From: an uncultured bacterium
GTDB taxonomy: Bacteria > Armatimonadota > UBA5829 > DSUL01
Direction: 5' to 3'
Length of the DNA: 9,580 nt
Assembly: GCA_937967775.1 (NCBI GenBank)
Contig: CALCJH010000036.1
Coordinates: 1 to 9,580, forward strand
Part shown: positions 1 through 6,826 of the stretch, piece by piece
Layout: each line of letters begins with the position of its first letter
Numbering within the stretch: the first letter of the stretch is position 1
The notes under the pieces: model-generated
What the model was told of the DNA's origin: nothing
What the model saw: the letters and a program-made list of their open reading frames with translations, nothing else
The model's database searches: none
Program-made: the position numbers and the translations under genes

Positions 1-92
1 TTCTCTCCCGTGCCAGTCAGCAGCCCCTCGCGCATCAGCTCCTCGTTCAGCTGTTCGGCTTCCCTTTCGTACGCCGTCACGTCCAGCGGCAT
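1..92 (-). CDS. Start of an unidentified gene, cut by the left edge
   Basis: Reading leftwards from an ATG at 92-90 there is an open frame to the window edge, 30 codons, beginning MPLDVTAYEREAEQLNEELM. The start is well supported: AGGAGG lies five bases upstream, and the ATG shares one base with the TGA stop of the methyltransferase gene (TGATG), so the two are probably translationally coupled. The visible piece is acidic and looks helical (many Glu, Gln, Leu), with no signal peptide. It is too short for me to assign a family. Start confidence is good; function is unknown. Confidence 0.65.
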   Translation of the reverse strand, partial: MPLDVTAYEREAEQLNEELMREGLLTGTGE

Positions 93-934
93 CACGACCT
101 CCTCTCCGCAATGGCGATCATCTGCACGCTCGCCTCATCGGCTTCCCCGCCGTCGTAGTCCCCCAGCAGCGTCCTGAGACGGAAGCCCGAGTCCTCCAGC
201 AGCAGCCGCAGCTCGTTCGGGTGCAGCCACGCGTAGGTCCAGCTCTGGAGGAACACCTGCGGACTGCCTTGGCGGGGCAAAAGCATAGTGAATGCGTTCA
301 CCAGGCTGCGCTCCGTGAAGTGGTCCTCGCGCGTCTGTGCTCCATACAGAAGCAGGGTGCCGGTCGCGGGATCGAGGTGGGACGTCAGATACGGTTCGTC
401 GGCCGACGGGTTGGGCTTGGGGACGAAGACGTCCAGCCAGAGGACTCCGCCGGGCATCAGGCAGTTGTAGATGCTGCGGAGGGCTTTCCTCTGGTCATCC
501 AGAGAGCCTAGATACAGGAAGGTGTTCGTGGAACATACTGCCAGAGCCGCCGGGCGCGGCGTCCGGCAATCCCGCATATCCTGCTGCAGAAGGGTCAGGC
601 GCTTGTGGTCGCAGGGCGGCAGCAAGGAGGCTTTCTCGTCCAGAATCTCCAGCATCCGCGCATCCGAATCCAGCGCGAAGACCTCCAGCCCCTCCCTCAG
701 CAATGGGATGGTGAGCCGTCCCGTCCCGCATCCCAGATCCAGCACGGGCCCTCCGGTCTCCTCGGCAAGCTCAAGGACCAGCGGGATGTCGTCCTCGAAA
801 TCGCCTTCCATCAGGTCGTACACCTCGGGGACCCAGCCACCGTAGCCTCTGCGCACCTCGCAGCCGCCCCAGCGGAGCAGGTCGTGGAAGACGTCGAAGA
901 ACTCCGGCTCGATCCCGGGACGCTGGTCCGCCAA
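92..934 (-). CDS. Class I SAM-dependent methyltransferase
   Basis: A predicted soluble, 280-residue Rossmann-fold methyltransferase that would transfer a methyl group from S-adenosylmethionine; the substrate cannot be told. The glycine-rich SAM-binding motif I, VLDLGCGTGRL, is at about residues 64-74. The acidic end of strand 2 (FALDSD) is at 86-91, a QQDMRD segment at 117-122, and a GGVLWLDVF strand in the post-motif region. No DNA- or rRNA-methylase signature (such as NPPY) is visible, so a small-molecule or protein substrate is possible. The open frame extends to an ATG at 988, but that codon sits inside a perfect GC hairpin. A TTG at 934-932 lies eight bases behind GGGGAGGAG and is the better start. 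The C-terminus overlaps the next gene by one base. Confidence 0.85.
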   Translation of the reverse strand: MADQRPGIEPEFFDVFHDLLRWGGCEVRRGYGGWVPEVYDLMEGDFEDDIPLVLELAEETGGPVLDLGCGTGRLTIPLLREGLEVFALDSDARMLEILDEKASLLPPCDHKRLTLLQQDMRDCRTPRPAALAVCSTNTFLYLGSLDDQRKALRSIYNCLMPGGVLWLDVFVPKPNPSADEPYLTSHLDPATGTLLLYGAQTREDHFTERSLVNAFTMLLPRQGSPQVFLQSWTYAWLHPNELRLLLEDSGFRLRTLLGDYDGGEADEASVQMIAIAERRS

Positions 935-961
935 TGAATGCTCTCCTCCCCAGACAGCGCA

Positions 962-988
962 ATGGCCCCCCGCCCGGCGGGGGGCCAT
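962..988. terminator. Perfect 13-bp GC-rich inverted repeat, possible terminator
   Basis: Bases 962-974 (atggccccccgcc) and 976-988 (ggcggggggccat) are exact reverse complements around a single central base. In RNA this gives a very stable stem with a small loop. It lies downstream of the TlpA pair on the minus strand and just before the methyltransferase ribosome-binding site. No T-run follows in either direction, so it is not a classical intrinsic terminator. A second, imperfect hairpin (about 1004-1030) lies between it and the TlpA stop. It could stop transcription, stabilise an mRNA end, or protect the start of a downstream transcript. Confidence 0.45.
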
Positions 989-1038
989 ATATCATGAAGC
1001 GTCGCGCCGCGGATTGTCCAGCGGAGGCGCTGCGGCGG

Positions 1039-1587
1039 CTACCTTCCATAGGCGCGCAGCGCCCTGCGGATATCCGCTCGGAGGGCAGGCAGGTCCTTTG
1101 CGTCGAACAGGTCGTAAAACGCCGCTATCTTACCGTCCCGCCCCACAAGAAAACTTGCGGGAACGGCGTCCAGATCCCAGTCATTATAGACCTTCTTGTT
1201 CTGGTCCACTGCCACCCGCTGGGCCGGCTTCTGTTCCCGGACAAAGCGGCGGACGGCATCCTCACGGTCCCACACCGCCACGCTGATGAACCGCACGCCC
1301 TTCGTTTGCCATTCACGCGCCAGCCGGGAGACCAGCGGGAACTCCTCGCGGCATGGTTGACACCAGGTGGCCCAGAAGCTGACAAACACCGGTCCCCTCT
1401 TTAGCTCTTCCTTCAGAGAGAAGGTCCTCCCGTTCAGATCCTTCACCTCCAGGGCGGGCGCGGCTTGTCCCTTCTTCGGCTGCGCAGCGCAGGCCAGCGT
1501 CCCGACTGCAAGGGCGATCCCCAGTGCGAGGATCACGATTCTCAGCGTTGCCGGCGGCCGCAGCCGGCCGGAAGAGAGGCTGGACAT
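1039..1587 (-). CDS. TlpA-family thiol:disulfide oxidoreductase (CQPC type)
   Basis: A 182-residue thioredoxin-fold protein of the TlpA/ResA/redoxin group, expected to act outside the cytoplasmic membrane in thiol reduction or disulfide exchange. Residues about 15-34 form one hydrophobic segment, a signal peptide or anchor. A Cys follows at 33 (TLAC), but its context is a poor lipobox. The active site is WATWCQPC (Cys76, Cys79), and the cis-proline loop AVPASFLVGRDGKI has Pro143. An upstream in-frame ATG at 1626 would add 13 residues inside the preceding gene. I chose the ATG at 1587 because it overlaps that gene's TGA by one base and has GGAGAAG eight bases upstream. The substrate is unknown; cytochrome c maturation is one family role. 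No ccm or ccs gene is nearby. Confidence 0.9.
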   Translation of the reverse strand: MSSLSSGRLRPPATLRIVILALGIALAVGTLACAAQPKKGQAAPALEVKDLNGRTFSLKEELKRGPVFVSFWATWCQPCREEFPLVSRLAREWQTKGVRFISVAVWDREDAVRRFVREQKPAQRVAVDQNKKVYNDWDLDAVPASFLVGRDGKIAAFYDLFDAKDLPALRADIRRALRAYGR

Positions 1588-2111
1588 CACTTCTTCTCCA
1601 GGGCCGCCTTGATGGCGGCATCCCACTTCTTCAGGTCATCCTGACCCGTGAAGCCCCAGACCCCCGCTATCTTGCCGTCCTTTCCGATCAGGACGTTGGT
1701 GGGGATGTACTCTATCTCGTATTTCCGGGCGGCCGAGTCGGTCTCCGGTCCCGCCAGCACGATATGCTTTGCTTTGTTCCTCTCGAGGAACGGCTTCAGA
1801 TTCCGCACGGTCTCGGGCCGCTCCAGAGCCACGGAGACCACCAGCACATTGCTGTTCTTCTGATACTTCTCGTGCAGCTTTACCAGTTCGGGGAACTCCT
1901 CCCGGCACGGCGGGCACCAGGTGGCAAAGAAGTTCAGGAAGATCACCTTCCCCTTATAGCTGGAGAGCTTGAACATCTTGCCGTTCACGTCTTTGGCGGT
2001 GAAATCCGGCGCGAAGCTGCCACTCCGGACTTTCTGCGCGAGGACGGCGCCTGTTATCAGAACCGCTACGATGGCTGCCGCTGCGGATGCGCGAAGCAAG
2101 GGTCTGAACAT
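1587..2111 (-). CDS. TlpA-family thiol:disulfide oxidoreductase (CPPC type)
   Basis: A 174-residue exported thioredoxin-like protein and the first gene of the coupled TlpA pair. Residues 1-25 form a typical signal peptide with likely cleavage after VLA, leaving a mature N-terminus at Gln25. The fold carries FFATWCPPCREEFP (Cys65, Cys68) and a cis-proline loop YIPTNVLIGKDGKI (Pro136). This CPPC/TlpA-type arrangement is usual for periplasmic reductases of the ResA/CcmG kind. AAGGAG lies ten bases before the ATG. Its stop overlaps the start of the second TlpA gene by one base, so both are probably made together. The two proteins clearly share a fold but differ in active-site dipeptide and export signal, which suggests paralogues with separate partners. 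Confidence 0.92.
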   Translation of the reverse strand: MFRPLLRASAAAAIVAVLITGAVLAQKVRSGSFAPDFTAKDVNGKMFKLSSYKGKVIFLNFFATWCPPCREEFPELVKLHEKYQKNSNVLVVSVALERPETVRNLKPFLERNKAKHIVLAGPETDSAARKYEIEYIPTNVLIGKDGKIAGVWGFTGQDDLKKWDAAIKAALEKK

Positions 2112-2217
2112 CGGGACATCGCTCCTTTGCGTTCGATTACAGAGTCAGTTAACATCAGAGAACGGGCTGGCGGCTGCTGCGGTTCCCGCACGTCTCCGCC
2201 GCGTTCGGTCATCTTCC
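2112..2217. promoter_or_regulatory. Divergent promoter region between the TlpA pair and the LptD-like gene
   Basis: These 106 bases separate two divergent genes, so promoters for both must lie here or inside the neighbouring coding ends. On the plus strand TTGCGT (2127-2132), a 17-base spacer and TAACAT (2150-2155) form a weak sigma70-like pair. On the minus strand TGTAAT (2141-2136) resembles a -10 but has no good -35. The candidates overlap, so the two directions might compete. The region is the most AT-rich patch of this part of the window. These assignments are weak, from consensus reading only. Confidence 0.35.
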
Positions 2218-4233
2218 ATGACTTCAGACCCGGTCAGACGGATTATCTTCACGCTGTCGCTCTGCGCCGTTCTGGCGGCCTCCGCGGCCGGCCGGGCAGG
2301 AGCGCAGTGGGTCATCTCTGTCGATGCCCAGCCCCGGCGCATCTCTGCGGACGGCCGATCCACCTCGCAGGTGACGGTCATTGTCTCCACCGGCGGCGGA
2401 GCTCCCGCGCCGGACGGCACCGAGGTCCGGTTTACCACAACGGCGGGAAGCATCGTCCCGGTCGCGCGGACCACCGCCGGCCGGGCCGTCGGCGTCTTGA
2501 CCGCAGGGTCTTCCCCTAACATCGCGCAGGTGACCGCCATCGTGGGCGCCGCCTCGGCCACAACGGAGGTGGAGTTCGTCGCGGGAGACTATCAGCCCCC
2601 TTCCATCGTGCTGCGCGTGGAGGGAGAGGTGGGCTACAGCGTGGACCAGGGGATGCTCATTGCCTCCGAAGCTGTGCTGATGCACGGGGATCTGCGCATC
2701 GCGGCGGATGCCATTGAGTTCGATGAGCGCCGGGGACAGGTGCGGGCGCAGGGGAACGTGGAGATCTCAAGGGGAGACATCACGGTGCACGCCGACGCGC
2801 TGTGGTATAGCCCGGAGGAGTCGGCCGGGGCGCTGCTTATCTACGGCCGGCAGCCGCAAATGGTGCCATTCCGCTCGGACCTGCTGACGCTGCAGAGCCC
2901 GCAGCCGGCGCTGGACCTGCGCTCATTCGAGCCTTTCCGGGTGGAGCGGGGACGCTCCTGGGTGCGCGCGGACGCCGCCACGGTCTGGCCGCGCGAGCGC
3001 ATCCAGTTTACCCGCGCGGAGGTGCTGGTCAACGGGCGGACGGTGCTGGCGCTGCCGCACTATTTCTACGATTACCGGGGCACCCCGCTCAACCCCATCT
3101 CGCAGCAGCTCCGCTACACCCAGTTCGAGGGGCTGGTGGTGGACATGCCTTATTTCTTCCAGTTCGGGCAGACCCGGAGCGCCGCGGTGCGGTTCCGCTA
3201 TGCGGGGAGAGGCTCGTCCTATGGCGGCTTTGCCAGTCCGCGGCAGGGGTTCTCGCTGGGGCTGGAGCAGATCTACGACGTCGGTGGGGGTGGAGGCCGT
3301 TTCTTCGTGGACTCGTTCCCCACGTATGACCGGTCGCTGGAGTGGGTGCACAATCAGGCTTTCGGTGGCGGGCGGAGGCTGGGGGCGTCGCTGCGCTACC
3401 AGCCCCGTTCGGATTATCTGAAAAACGCCCTTTCCGGGTCGGCCAGCCTTTCCGTTCCGATGGCGGGGTGGGACCTGTCGCTGGGTGCGTACGGGAGCAG
3501 CAGCCAGACACGCGCCTCCGGAGCTCTTCAGCGCAGCCGCAGCACGCTGACCACGCGGCTGGACGCGCGCACGCGCCCGCAGCCTGTCCGCGGCACTGGG
3601 CTGTCCTGGCGGGCCTCCGGAGCGCTGGTGCGTGGACCGGTGGGTTCGCAAAGCTCCCTGGAGGCCGGGTTCTATCAGAGCGCCGGCATCTCGCTGACGC
3701 ACCGGCCGCTGTCGCTCGGGTTCGCCAATCTTACCCTGGATGCGGGGCTGGAGCAGCTTGCCGGAGCGCGCAGCGGCGCAAGCCTGCGGGGGCGCGCCGT
3801 GCTGGCGCGCTCGCTGGGAAAGGGAGGGGACATCACGGTTGCGTGGGATCAGGAGTTTGCGGGCGGCACCTCGCTCACGTCGGCCTACCGTAAGTCCCTG
3901 ACGGCGACGCTGTCCGGCGGGGCGTCCACCGGCCTGCAGGGATACGCTTACGTGAGCTGGGTCCCCGATCTGGATGCCACGAGCGTCACCGCGGGCGCCA
4001 GCAGACCGCTGGTGGCCGGACTGCGGATGGACGTTTCGTGGAGCTACTCATCGGCGGGCTACCAGGATTCCTTTGGCAATGAGTTCACCACCCGCTTCAG
4101 CTATCTCCAGATGTCGCTGGTGCGCCCCCTGGGGCTGCTGGACATCCGTCTGACCTGGAGTCCTCAGGGCAGGGACTACGGCCTGAACCGCGGGCAGAAG
4201 TTCTGGCTGGAGCTTGGCGGCGCAGCCTTCTGA
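2218..4233 (+). CDS. Big-1 / OstA / LptD-like outer-membrane protein
   Basis: A 671-residue exported protein. Residues 1-29 are a signal peptide (cleavage near AGA/Q30). Residues about 31-121 match a Big-1 bacterial Ig-like domain of the invasin/intimin kind (key pieces RISADGRSTSQVTV, DGTEVRFTTTAGSI, a TTAGRAVGVLTAG turn). Residues about 130-210 look like the OstA/LptA repeat fold (DLRIAADAIEFDERRGQV, then RAQGNVEISRGDITVHADAL). From about 265 to the end, alternating polar/hydrophobic strands with many Tyr, Arg and Gly, an LptD-like ALPHYFYDYRG segment and a terminal Phe suggest an outer-membrane barrel. A role in moving or placing lipopolysaccharide-like material is inference. The mature part has no cysteine. 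The frame stays open upstream to 1969, antisense to tlpA. I chose 2218 because the signal peptide starts there, although no Shine-Dalgarno is visible. Confidence 0.75.
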   Translation: MTSDPVRRIIFTLSLCAVLAASAAGRAGAQWVISVDAQPRRISADGRSTSQVTVIVSTGGGAPAPDGTEVRFTTTAGSIVPVARTTAGRAVGVLTAGSSPNIAQVTAIVGAASATTEVEFVAGDYQPPSIVLRVEGEVGYSVDQGMLIASEAVLMHGDLRIAADAIEFDERRGQVRAQGNVEISRGDITVHADALWYSPEESAGALLIYGRQPQMVPFRSDLLTLQSPQPALDLRSFEPFRVERGRSWVRADAATVWPRERIQFTRAEVLVNGRTVLALPHYFYDYRGTPLNPISQQLRYTQFEGLVVDMPYFFQFGQTRSAAVRFRYAGRGSSYGGFASPRQGFSLGLEQIYDVGGGGGRFFVDSFPTYDRSLEWVHNQAFGGGRRLGASLRYQPRSDYLKNALSGSASLSVPMAGWDLSLGAYGSSSQTRASGALQRSRSTLTTRLDARTRPQPVRGTGLSWRASGALVRGPVGSQSSLEAGFYQSAGISLTHRPLSLGFANLTLDAGLEQLAGARSGASLRGRAVLARSLGKGGDITVAWDQEFAGGTSLTSAYRKSLTATLSGGASTGLQGYAYVSWVPDLDATSVTAGASRPLVAGLRMDVSWSYSSAGYQDSFGNEFTTRFSYLQMSLVRPLGLLDIRLTWSPQGRDYGLNRGQKFWLELGGAAF

Positions 4234-4334
4234 GTCTCCCGGCGACGGTCTCGATATGCCCGGGCCGCGCCCCTCGACCGACGTAAGGGGGCCTTCATTC
4301 CATGGCAGCGAGGTGCCATCCAGACGGCGAATGT

Positions 4335-4363
4335 TTGACAAACGCACCGCGACAATCTACAGT
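4335..4363 (+). promoter_or_regulatory. Sigma70-like promoter of the nuo unit
   Basis: A perfect -35 TTGACA (4335-4340), a 17-base spacer and a -10 TACAGT (4358-4363, four of six consensus bases) lie just before nuoA. The expected transcription start would fall at about 4369-4371, right at the GGAGG ribosome-binding site (4370-4374). The leader would therefore be very short. It is the only strong promoter-like sequence in the 149 bases between the LptD-like gene and nuoA. Confidence 0.6.
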
Positions 4364-4382
4364 GTGAGTGGAGGAAGAGGCT

Positions 4383-4754
4383 ATGCCGTCCGATTATCTG
4401 ACCGTACTTGTCTTCGCGGCGGTCGGAGCAGGGTTCGCGATCTTTTCCCTTCTCTTGTCCCGGCTGGTGCGCCGGGATAATCCGGCCGGTCAGAAGCTGG
4501 ACACTTATGAATGCGGCGAAGAGCCTGTGGGACAGGCCTGGTCGCGCTTCAGGGTGGGGTTCTACATCTTCACTCTGATCTTCGTCATCTTTGAAGTGGA
4601 GACGGTTTTCATGTTCCCCGCCTTCCTCCGTCTGGAATGGTTCAGTGCGAACGGAATGGGTCTTCTGGCTCTGCTGGAGATCCTTCTGTTCGTGGGAATA
4701 CTCCTCCTCGGGCTGGTTTATGCCTGGAAGAAGGGAGTCCTGACATGGGAGTGA
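4383..4754 (+). CDS. nuoA: NADH-quinone oxidoreductase subunit A
   Basis: A 123-residue membrane subunit of respiratory complex I, which couples electron transfer to quinone with proton translocation. Three hydrophobic helices are visible at about 7-30, 59-80 and 94-116. The family signature YECGEEP lies in the first loop (42-48), followed by [15 protein letters not shown]. The usual FDVE before the second helix end reads FEVE here (70-73), a conservative Asp-to-Glu change. The start is the ATG with GGAGG eight bases upstream; an in-frame GTG at 4368 would sit within that Shine-Dalgarno region. It is the first gene of the nuoABCD run and overlaps nuoB. Confidence 0.95.
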   Translation: MPSDYLTVLVFAAVGAGFAIFSLLLSRLVRRDNPAGQKLDTYECGEEPVGQAWSRFRVGFYIFTLIFVIFEVETVFMFPAFLRLEWFSANGMGLLALLEILLFVGILLLGLVYAWKKGVLTWE

Positions 4755-5281
4755 TGGACCTTCAGTCCGAAGGGGCAATTGTCACAACCAAGCTGGATAC
4801 GCTGGTCAATGCGGCCCGCAGCTCATCGCTCTGGTATATGCTTTTCGGGCTAGCCTGCTGCGCCATCGAGATGATGGCCACTGGCGCCGCCCGCTACGAT
4901 TTCGACCGCTTCGGCATGATCTTCCGCGCCTCGCCCCGTCAGTGCGACCTGATGATCGTCGCCGGGACGGTGACCAAGAAGATGGCTCCGCGCGTGCGGC
5001 GCTTATGGGAGCAGATGGCCGAGCCGCGCTACGTGCTGGCCATGGGGAGCTGCGCCGTGTCGGGAGGCCCGTTCTATGATTCGTATGCCGTGGTGAAGGG
5101 CGTGGATCAGATCGTGCCGGTGGATATGTACGTCCCGGGTTGCCCGCCGCGACCGGAGGCGCTGCTGCAGGGAGTGCTGGAGCTTCAGAGACGCATCCGG
5201 TCCGGGGAGATTCCTCCTGTTCGACCTGTGGAGCCTCCACCCCGCCCCGACCTCGCCTACGACGGGGAGCGCGCCTCGTGA
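4745..5281 (+). CDS. nuoB: NADH-quinone oxidoreductase subunit B
   Basis: A 178-residue peripheral-arm subunit of complex I that binds the terminal [4Fe-4S] cluster N2, the donor to quinone. All four expected ligands are present: adjacent Cys38-Cys39 in [10 protein letters not shown], Cys103 in MGSCAVSGG and Cys133 in VPGCPPRPE. The C-terminus has a proline-rich tail (about 155-172). I chose the ATG at 4745, seven bases after AAGGGAG, which overlaps nuoA by ten bases. The ATG at 4754, exactly overlapping the nuoA TGA as TGATG, is a plausible alternative three codons later. The TGA stop overlaps the GTG start of nuoC. Confidence 0.96.
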   Translation: MGVMDLQSEGAIVTTKLDTLVNAARSSSLWYMLFGLACCAIEMMATGAARYDFDRFGMIFRASPRQCDLMIVAGTVTKKMAPRVRRLWEQMAEPRYVLAMGSCAVSGGPFYDSYAVVKGVDQIVPVDMYVPGCPPRPEALLQGVLELQRRIRSGEIPPVRPVEPPPRPDLAYDGERAS

Positions 5282-5721
5282 CCCCCGTCTCTCCGGAAGA
5301 GGTTTCGGCTGTGCTGGGCCCCCGGGCCCTGGAGGTTGCGGATGCCCACGGCTGGACCGTCTGCCGCGTCGAGCCGGATCAGTGGTACGGGTGTCTGGCC
5401 GATCTGAACCGCTCTCTGGAGATGGATTATCTGGCCTGCCTGACCGCGGTGGATCTGCTTGAGGAGGGCCGGATGGAGCTGGTGGTCCATCTGATGTCTC
5501 TGAGGCGACGCAGCAGGCTCGCCGTGAAATGCTTCCTGCCGCGCGACGGTGCGTCTGTTCGTTCGGTCCGGGACATCTGGGCTGCGGCGGACTGGCTGGA
5601 GCGAGAGACGCACGAGATGTTCGGGATCAACTTCGACGGCCATCCGGACCTGTCCAACCTCCTTCTGCCCGACGAATGGGAGGGGCACCCGCTCAGGAAA
5701 GATTATGTCGAGCCAGATTAA
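5278..5721 (+). CDS. nuoC: NADH-quinone oxidoreductase subunit C
   Basis: A 147-residue hydrophilic subunit of the complex I peripheral arm (30-kDa subunit family). The family signature is clear near the C-terminus: [18 protein letters not shown] (108-125), followed by EGHPLRKDY (135-143). The protein is on the short side, ending four residues after the signature block. It is separate from nuoD, not fused as in some bacteria. The start is GTG at 5278, overlapping the nuoB stop as GTGA, with GGGGAG eight bases upstream. The end overlaps nuoD by 17 bases, so translation is likely coupled along the run. Confidence 0.95.
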   Translation: MTPVSPEEVSAVLGPRALEVADAHGWTVCRVEPDQWYGCLADLNRSLEMDYLACLTAVDLLEEGRMELVVHLMSLRRRSRLAVKCFLPRDGASVRSVRDIWAAADWLERETHEMFGINFDGHPDLSNLLLPDEWEGHPLRKDYVEPD

Positions 5722-6811
5722 GACCCAGGAGCTGGAAGTCAATATGGGCCCCCAGCACCCCAGCACGCACGGGGTGCTCCGGGTCATCATCAAGCTGGAC
5801 GGAGAGGTAGTCCGCGAGGCAACGCCGGTCATCGGCTACCTGCACCGCGGGATGGAGAAGACCGCGGAGAAGCGCACCTACTTCCAGTTTATGCCGCTGA
5901 CAGACCGGTTCGACTACCTGACATCCATGCTCAACAGCGCGCTCTACTGCCAGACGGTGGAGAAGCTGTGCGGAATGGAGGTCTCCCGCAGGGCCGAATA
6001 CATCCGGGTCATCATGATGGAGCTGAACCGCATCAGCAGCCATCTGGTCTTCGTGGGGACCTTCGGGTTGGATCTGGGCGCCACCACGCCGTTCATCTAC
6101 TGCTTTCGCGAGCGGGAGGCCATACTGGACCTGTTCGAGGAGGCGGCCGGGGCGCGGATGACGTTCAACTATATGCGCCCGGGCGGCGTGGCGCAGGACC
6201 TGCCGGCAGGATTCGACCGGAAGTGCCGGGACCTCCTGAAGAAACTGCCCGCCCTGCTCCGAGAATATGATGATCTGCTCAGCGACAACCGCATTTTCCG
6301 CGAGCGGACCCGCGGCGTGGGGGTTCTGGAGGCGGGAGATGCCGTGAACTGGGGCGCAAGCGGGCCGGTGCTGCGCGCCAGCGGCGTGGACTACGACGTC
6401 CGAAAAGCGGATTCGTATAGCGTGTATTCAGAGCTTGATTTCGACGCTGTGGTGCGCACCGAGGGAGACTGCCTGGCGCGCTACCTGTGCCGCACCGAAG
6501 AGATGCGCCAGAGCATCCGCATCATCGAACAGGCCCTGGACGGCCTTCCGGAAGGACCGGTCTCGGCGAAGATCAACATGAATCTGAAAGCCCCGGCAGG
6601 AGAGGCGTATCATCACATCGAGAGCGCGCGCGGCGATATGGGGTGCTACATCGTGAGCGACGGGAGCACGAAGCCGGTGAGGCTGAAGTGGCGCGCCCCG
6701 TCTTTCGCCAATCTGAACATCATCTCCAAGCTCATCCCGGGGTGGAAGGTTGCGGATGCGGTTGCCATCATTGGCAGCGTGGACATAGTGTTGGGCGAAG
6801 TGGACAGGTAG
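5705..6811 (+). CDS. nuoD: NADH-quinone oxidoreductase subunit D
   Basis: A 368-residue 49-kDa-type subunit of complex I, related to the large subunit of NiFe hydrogenases. With NuoB it forms the quinone-binding pocket. The N-terminus has NMGPQHPSTHGVLR (13-26). GYLHRGMEK (44-52) is the conserved block near the quinone site, followed by the expected LTDRFDYLTSM. The C-terminal end VDIVLGEVDR is the normal family terminus, so the gene is complete. AGGA lies six bases before the ATG, inside the end of nuoC. No nuoE, F, G, H or later gene follows; the next gene is a PIN/TRAM protein 15 bases downstream. Confidence 0.97.
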   Translation: MSSQIKTQELEVNMGPQHPSTHGVLRVIIKLDGEVVREATPVIGYLHRGMEKTAEKRTYFQFMPLTDRFDYLTSMLNSALYCQTVEKLCGMEVSRRAEYIRVIMMELNRISSHLVFVGTFGLDLGATTPFIYCFREREAILDLFEEAAGARMTFNYMRPGGVAQDLPAGFDRKCRDLLKKLPALLREYDDLLSDNRIFRERTRGVGVLEAGDAVNWGASGPVLRASGVDYDVRKADSYSVYSELDFDAVVRTEGDCLARYLCRTEEMRQSIRIIEQALDGLPEGPVSAKINMNLKAPAGEAYHHIESARGDMGCYIVSDGSTKPVRLKWRAPSFANLNIISKLIPGWKVADAVAIIGSVDIVLGEVDR

Positions 6812-6826
6812 GGCAGCGCAAGGGGG

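Noticed and set aside
1487..1492. Lipoprotein signal in the CQPC TlpA protein (Cys33 in TLAC)
   Set aside because: Threonine at -3 and leucine at -2 do not fit the usual lipobox, so a plain signal peptide or membrane anchor is at least as likely.
1969..2217. Open reading frame continuing 83 codons upstream of the LptD-like start
   Set aside because: It is antisense to the start of a TlpA gene, has low-complexity shadow composition, and the signal peptide clearly begins at 2218.
2923..3702. Minus-strand open frame of 259 codons inside the LptD-like gene
   Set aside because: Antisense shadow in GC-rich DNA, with Arg/Gln/Pro-rich composition and no family motif.
4262..4292. Short GC hairpins after the LptD-like gene (GGGC/GCCC and GCCCC/GGGGC) as a terminator
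   Set aside because: Stems are only 4-5 bp and the bases that follow (cttcattcc) do not form a T-run; too weak to list.
4302..4319. Inverted repeat ATGGCA-6-TGCCAT before the nuo promoter as an operator
   Set aside because: A 6-bp repeat is expected by chance at this scale and nothing links it to a regulator.
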